Shown here: in pieces, positions 60,860-64,000 of the stretch
Layout of the letters: every line of letters starts with the position of its first letter
Numbering within the stretch: the first letter of the stretch is position 1
Source: Sipunculus nudus
Taxonomy: Eukaryota; Annelida; Sipuncula; Golfingiida; Sipunculidae
Assembly: GCA_026874595.1 (NCBI GenBank)
Contig: CM049310.1
Span: forward strand, 2,108,001 to 2,172,000
Reading direction: 5' to 3'
DNA: 64,000 nucleotides
Translations under genes and position numbers: made by a program
Notes under the pieces: model-generated
The model's database searches: none
What the model was told of the DNA's origin: nothing
What the model saw: the letters and a program-made list of their open reading frames with translations, nothing else

Positions 60860-61010
60860 GTGAAGGGTCCCCTGACTTTAGCGGTCCTGGAGGCTCGACT
60901 GATCAGAACGGAGAAACTGGCCAGAGTGGCGAAGAAAGTCGCTTACAAAGCTCGCAAACAGACAACCCTGCTAGTCAAGAAGCTGGCGATCCTCGACCGA
61001 TTACAATTAT
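60860..61010 (+). CDS. C-type-lectin-like protein, exon 2 (basic helix)
   Basis: Acceptor GGTGCCAG (to 60859) and perfect donor TTAT|GTAAGT (61011). The 151 bases enter in phase 0 and leave in phase 1. The frame continuing exon 1 gives about 50 residues (VKGPLTLAVLEARL, then TEKLARVAKKVAYKARKQ, then LLVKKLAILDRLQL), rich in Lys/Arg with Leu/Val/Ala spaced every 3-4. This is an amphipathic helix, possibly a coiled-coil neck that multimerises the lectin heads, as in collectins; that is inference. The other open frame over this exon (Gly/Ser/Asp/Glu-rich) starts in the TA repeat and is rejected because it breaks the phase. Confidence 0.7.
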
Positions 61011-61263
61011 GTAAGTTAGATATGTAGTCCTGCCAAGATTACCTCTCGAAGATATTGTCAGTTTTCTGTGTCTGCTTGAAAAATGGTCTGCTTGATTTCA
61101 AAGAAATTCTCTCGGAGATGCGTCTCATTGATTAAGATTTCATAAATATATCTCTACAAGCGAAGAAATGTTTTTAAATTTTCCCCTATATAATCTTTAA
61201 TTTTAAGACGTGATTGATGATTTACAAAGTCTCAGTAAATGAAGAAGAAAAGTTGTCTTGCAG

Positions 61264-61360
61264 CACAAGGAAAGTTTTCCGATGAGAAGCCATGTCCTGT
61301 GAAGGTCCTCGGCTTCTACCACGCCCCGCAGTTCCAGGCCTGCTTTCACCTTGCACGAGC
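61264..61360 (+). CDS. C-type-lectin-like protein, exon 3 (start of CTLD)
   Basis: Acceptor GTTGTCTTGCAG (to 61263) and donor GAGC|GTAAGT (61361); phase 1 in, 2 out. It encodes SQGKFSDEKPCPVKVLGFYH, then APQFQACFHLAR. The Cys-Pro and the Cys-Phe 15 residues further on fit the N-terminal disulfide and first beta strands of a long-form C-type lectin domain. Confidence 0.75.
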
Positions 61361-62824
61361 GTAAGTCATTTATATTATAACCTACACACACATGTACACT
61401 CAAACAGAACCACGTGTGTCCTGATGCGGCCTACTCCCGTCACTGATTACCTCAGACTGTTTATGTGAAGTACTATTTGCCTCCGCCAGTAGGGTGTGCT
61501 TACATCCCAGTGCGTGTGTGCATGCGTGTGTTAGTTCATAACCTGTTTCATGCAATCATGAACGGAATCACATGAAATTATAAGGACATTACGGGAATGG
61601 GTCAATGAAGAATCGAGTAGATTTTGTTGTGGATCTGGAACATGATCCGTATTCAGGAATGTCATCAAAGAATATTTAAAATGTGCAGTCACTTATGCGC
61701 GACTGAACCTAGGAATATAGGCTGAATATGTGAATGCAAATACGGTTTTGGGAACATCCCAAAATAGGCTCCCACACCAACACACATACAAATGGCGGAG
61801 GCTTGCATTCCTAAGAATGCAGATTTCTCGTTAATTCATCTTTTTCAGTGAGACCAATACTGTATACACACTGCCAGGTGAATTTAAAGACAAGTTCATA
61901 TCTTCAGGTTCTCTACATCAGGGGAAATTGTCAATTTTGTTAAGAAAATGCACCTAAAATTTATTTTAGCCACCTTTTTCGGCGTAGTTTTCCTTTTCGA
62001 GGGGTGCGCTGGATAATTCTGTCAGATTCTGGCCCGTCATAATTTACATCTAAAGTATCTTTTTTTCTGTTCCCAGATTGTTCGGTTTTACATTAATGAC
62101 TGATATATTTTGTCACGGAACCTAATATTAACAGATCACGTATGCATGATGAACGCAAATTTTGTAATGGAGATAAAAAAAATCAGATTCTGTTACACTA
62201 GGCAGCGTTAAATGTCTAGGGGAATGAATAAAGAAGTCAGTGGTTTTTTGTTAACAAATAACCATAATTTATTCTTAAAACAACCCTAACATTACAATAC
62301 ACTAAATCAATACAATTATACAGTAAAACAGCGGTATAACAACAAATCAACCCAGCGACGGTGTCACAACACGTGTTACGCATTGTCACACAATAAAAAG
62401 AGCACCTGTAACAATTTTAATTAATAAATAAGATGACACATTTTCAAAATTAGATAAAGTTATCTCGTGAATCTGTAGTATTAAGTTAATTCGGTGCTCT
62501 AGATTATTAGATAATTCCTAATTCCTAGATTTGGAAGTACAGACTTAGAAACACAAATACAGTAAACCTCCGCTTGGATGAAATCCCCTCCCCCCCTAAC
62601 CCCCCCCCCCCCCCCCTTCCCCCTCCCGCGAACTCGACCATGTCACTTCGAAGACTGCTCTGTTTTTCATCAAAGCAAAACACATGAATGTTTGACGGAT
62701 GTAAATACAATAAGATAAAGCACCAATATTTCACGGTAATTGTGGCCATGTTTTTTAGTTTCATCTGAAAAACATGCATACAGACAATCGAATATTCTAC
62801 ATTTTAAATTCTATCATCTAATAG
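61361..62824. other. Intron 3
   Basis: Non-coding between exons 3 and 4. Contains a decoy acceptor at 61848 and a C17 tract at 62600. Confidence 0.6.
62600..62616 (-). repeat. Poly-C tract (17)
   Basis: In lectin intron 3. Confidence 0.9.
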
Positions 62825-62952
62825 GTCAATGTACCTGAACAATTCGGAGGCTGAGGCAAGCTGTCAGCGGCTACACAAAGACGCTCATCTGGTGACGCCG
62901 GACTCGCGGTCCAAGCATGAATACCTCAAACAAAAATGGATAAACAGTAGGG
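62825..62952 (+). CDS. C-type-lectin-like protein, exon 4 (middle of CTLD)
   Basis: Acceptor CTAATAG (to 62824) and donor AGGG|GTAAGT (62953); phase 2 in, 1 out. Joined to exon 3 it reads ASMYLNNSEAEASCQRLHKD, then AHLVTPDSRSKHEYLKQKW. The pattern Ala-x3-Cys-x3-Leu, then HLV, then a Ser and a helix (KHEYL) ending in Trp is the alpha-1/beta-2/alpha-2 part of a CTLD. The Ca-binding loop (EPN/QPD and WND motifs) and closing cysteines are not in the window; the exons that hold them must lie beyond 64000, so sugar specificity cannot be judged. NNS is a potential N-glycosylation site. Confidence 0.8.
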
Positions 62953-62969
62953 GTAAGTACGGATGAGAG

Positions 62970-63675
62970 TACGCTCTTTACACAGCGCTTAACTATAGGC
63001 CTAGTACCTATATCGTAAGCGCTGTTTGTTATGACCTCGTATCCTGAATTCCTACACCAGAGGGGAGCACTGTATTTTTGCCCAATCAGGTGAGACCCTT
63101 GTGCTGGAAGACACTGCCAAGCGAGAAATACACGAAGCCAATCGGGGTCCTTTTGTTTTGATTGACAGCTCATCGCCCCGGTAACTATCTGAACAGGCCA
63201 CAGGCTCAGAGAGAATTGCCCCAGACGTGGTTTGCTTAGGGCCTTGGGCACATAGGATGCCCGGCCGGTGAGCTGTAATTCAAACGAAACGTAACAACAA
63301 AGGCTGCGTGCACACCTCGCTGGCTGGTTTAAGTTCTGCAGAAAACAGATACATAGCTACGCTAACACAGTCATAATGTCATAATCGAATCGGTCGATGA
63401 TGCGAGAAGGAGAATGCAGAGGGAGCAATTAAAATTCGACCGTAAACTCATCAAAGGGCGCTTGAAGCGCAGCTATGGGCGGAGCCATGATGCCTGTCGA
63501 GTGTTTGTTTATTGGCATCTGATTGGCTGCTTGTCACTTCATACGCACGTTTTTTTTTCAGCGGACAACGAACCGCCATCTGGTGTCTAAATATATCATA
63601 AACGGTCAAAGCTGACAGCGTGAAAATCAGTTGCTTCTTTAGAAGCGCAAGATTTCCGCTGTCTCGGGAGCGTAG
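62970..63675 (+). repeat. 0.7-kb dispersed repeat, copy 2, in lectin intron 4
   Basis: Near-identical to 27125-27835 and starting 17 bases after the exon 4 donor. A minus-strand open frame over it (62871-63251) also crosses exon 4 and is spurious. Confidence 0.9.
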
Positions 63676-64000
63676 GACGAGAGACGCAAATCTGTTAACC
63701 CCTTAACGTATTATTTACAAATTATTAAATGTAAATCATACCACTCACATTAAAAGGCGTATTTGGTGCCATGCACAGTCATCTTCTGTTAATATGCCAC
63801 TGCATGGTTTAAGAATATATTCGTTCCTATAGTAGTATGTACATGTACGTCACTTTACTGTACATTGTCTGGTGACCCAGAGGTATGTCGGGGGGGGGGG
63901 GGGAGCTATAGGTGGGCAACATATTTTCCAATTTTATAACTGACTCAGGCTCCATTTTACAATGACACTTCTATTAACACTCCCCCCCCCCTCCCCTTGC
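63676..64000. other. Intronic DNA with poly-G and poly-C tracts
   Basis: No exon recognised. A G14 tract (63890-63903) and a C10 run (63982-63991) lie 80 bases apart and could pair. Confidence 0.5.
63890..63903 (+). repeat. Poly-G tract (14)
   Basis: Uninterrupted guanines in the last intron seen. Confidence 0.9.

Noticed and set aside
60757-61014. Gly/Ser/Asp/Glu-rich open frame over exon 2
   Set aside because: It starts in the TA microsatellite, is out of phase with exon 1, and loses the helical pattern and the exon 3 connection.
61849-61877. Possible lectin exon after TTTTTCAG, ending CCAG|GTGAAT
   Set aside because: Including it between exons 3 and 4 gives an immediate stop in exon 4 (wrong phase), while direct joining of exon 3 to exon 4 yields a continuous CTLD.
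62871-63251. 126-codon minus-strand open frame
   Set aside because: It crosses lectin exon 4, its donor and the 0.7-kb repeat; no motif. A shadow of other sequence.

Overview
The window looks like nuclear DNA from a bivalve mollusc. It is AT-rich, intron-containing and crowded with non-autonomous repeats whose layout matches bivalve elements: tandem cores beside (GGAC)n tracts, hairpin ends, and AGGTCA-rich units. It also carries a Ty3/gypsy remnant, a PIF/Harbinger remnant, tRNA-derived SINEs and a Mab-21/cGAS-like gene of a family expanded in bivalves. There is no operon structure, and most short open frames are chance. All calls come from reading the sequence; no database search was possible.

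Layout. 0-4.4 kb: an 11-bp phased ACGT array (790-985), then a decayed gypsy integrase region (2480-3960) with a possible LTR. 5.7-8.5 kb: a broken PIF/Harbinger element with a MADF/BESS-type gene on + and a DDE transposase on -; a 38-bp minisatellite has expanded inside the transposase frame. 8.6-13.7 kb: mostly repeats, one weak two-exon candidate. 13.7-22.7 kb: a nested inverted repeat, with an inner imperfect palindrome of about 4.8 kb (17150-21928) interrupted on one arm by an AGGTCA-rich element. 23.1-23.65 kb: a small terminal-inverted-repeat element.

24.0-26.2 kb: the clearest coding block, a Mab-21/cGAS-like nucleotidyltransferase with its catalytic acids in place. The same frame continues past two stops into a helical, TPR-like tail that then shifts frame.

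28-37 kb and 50-54.5 kb: many copies of one repeat family in both orientations, some nested. Between them lies a 10.3-kb array of about 210 copies of a 49-bp unit (37513-47804) with 23-25-unit higher-order structure.

56.9-64 kb: the 5' part of a secreted C-type-lectin-like gene. Four exons (56935-57051, 60860-61010, 61264-61360, 62825-62952) have compatible phases and good splice sites. They encode a signal peptide, a basic helical segment and the first half of a C-type lectin domain; the 3' exons lie beyond the window. Its introns hold SINEs, a hAT-like element, a pogo/Tigger-like element in a TA microsatellite, and a 0.7-kb repeat also present at 27.1 kb. The two host genes are both innate-immunity-type families, but nothing here shows that they work together.
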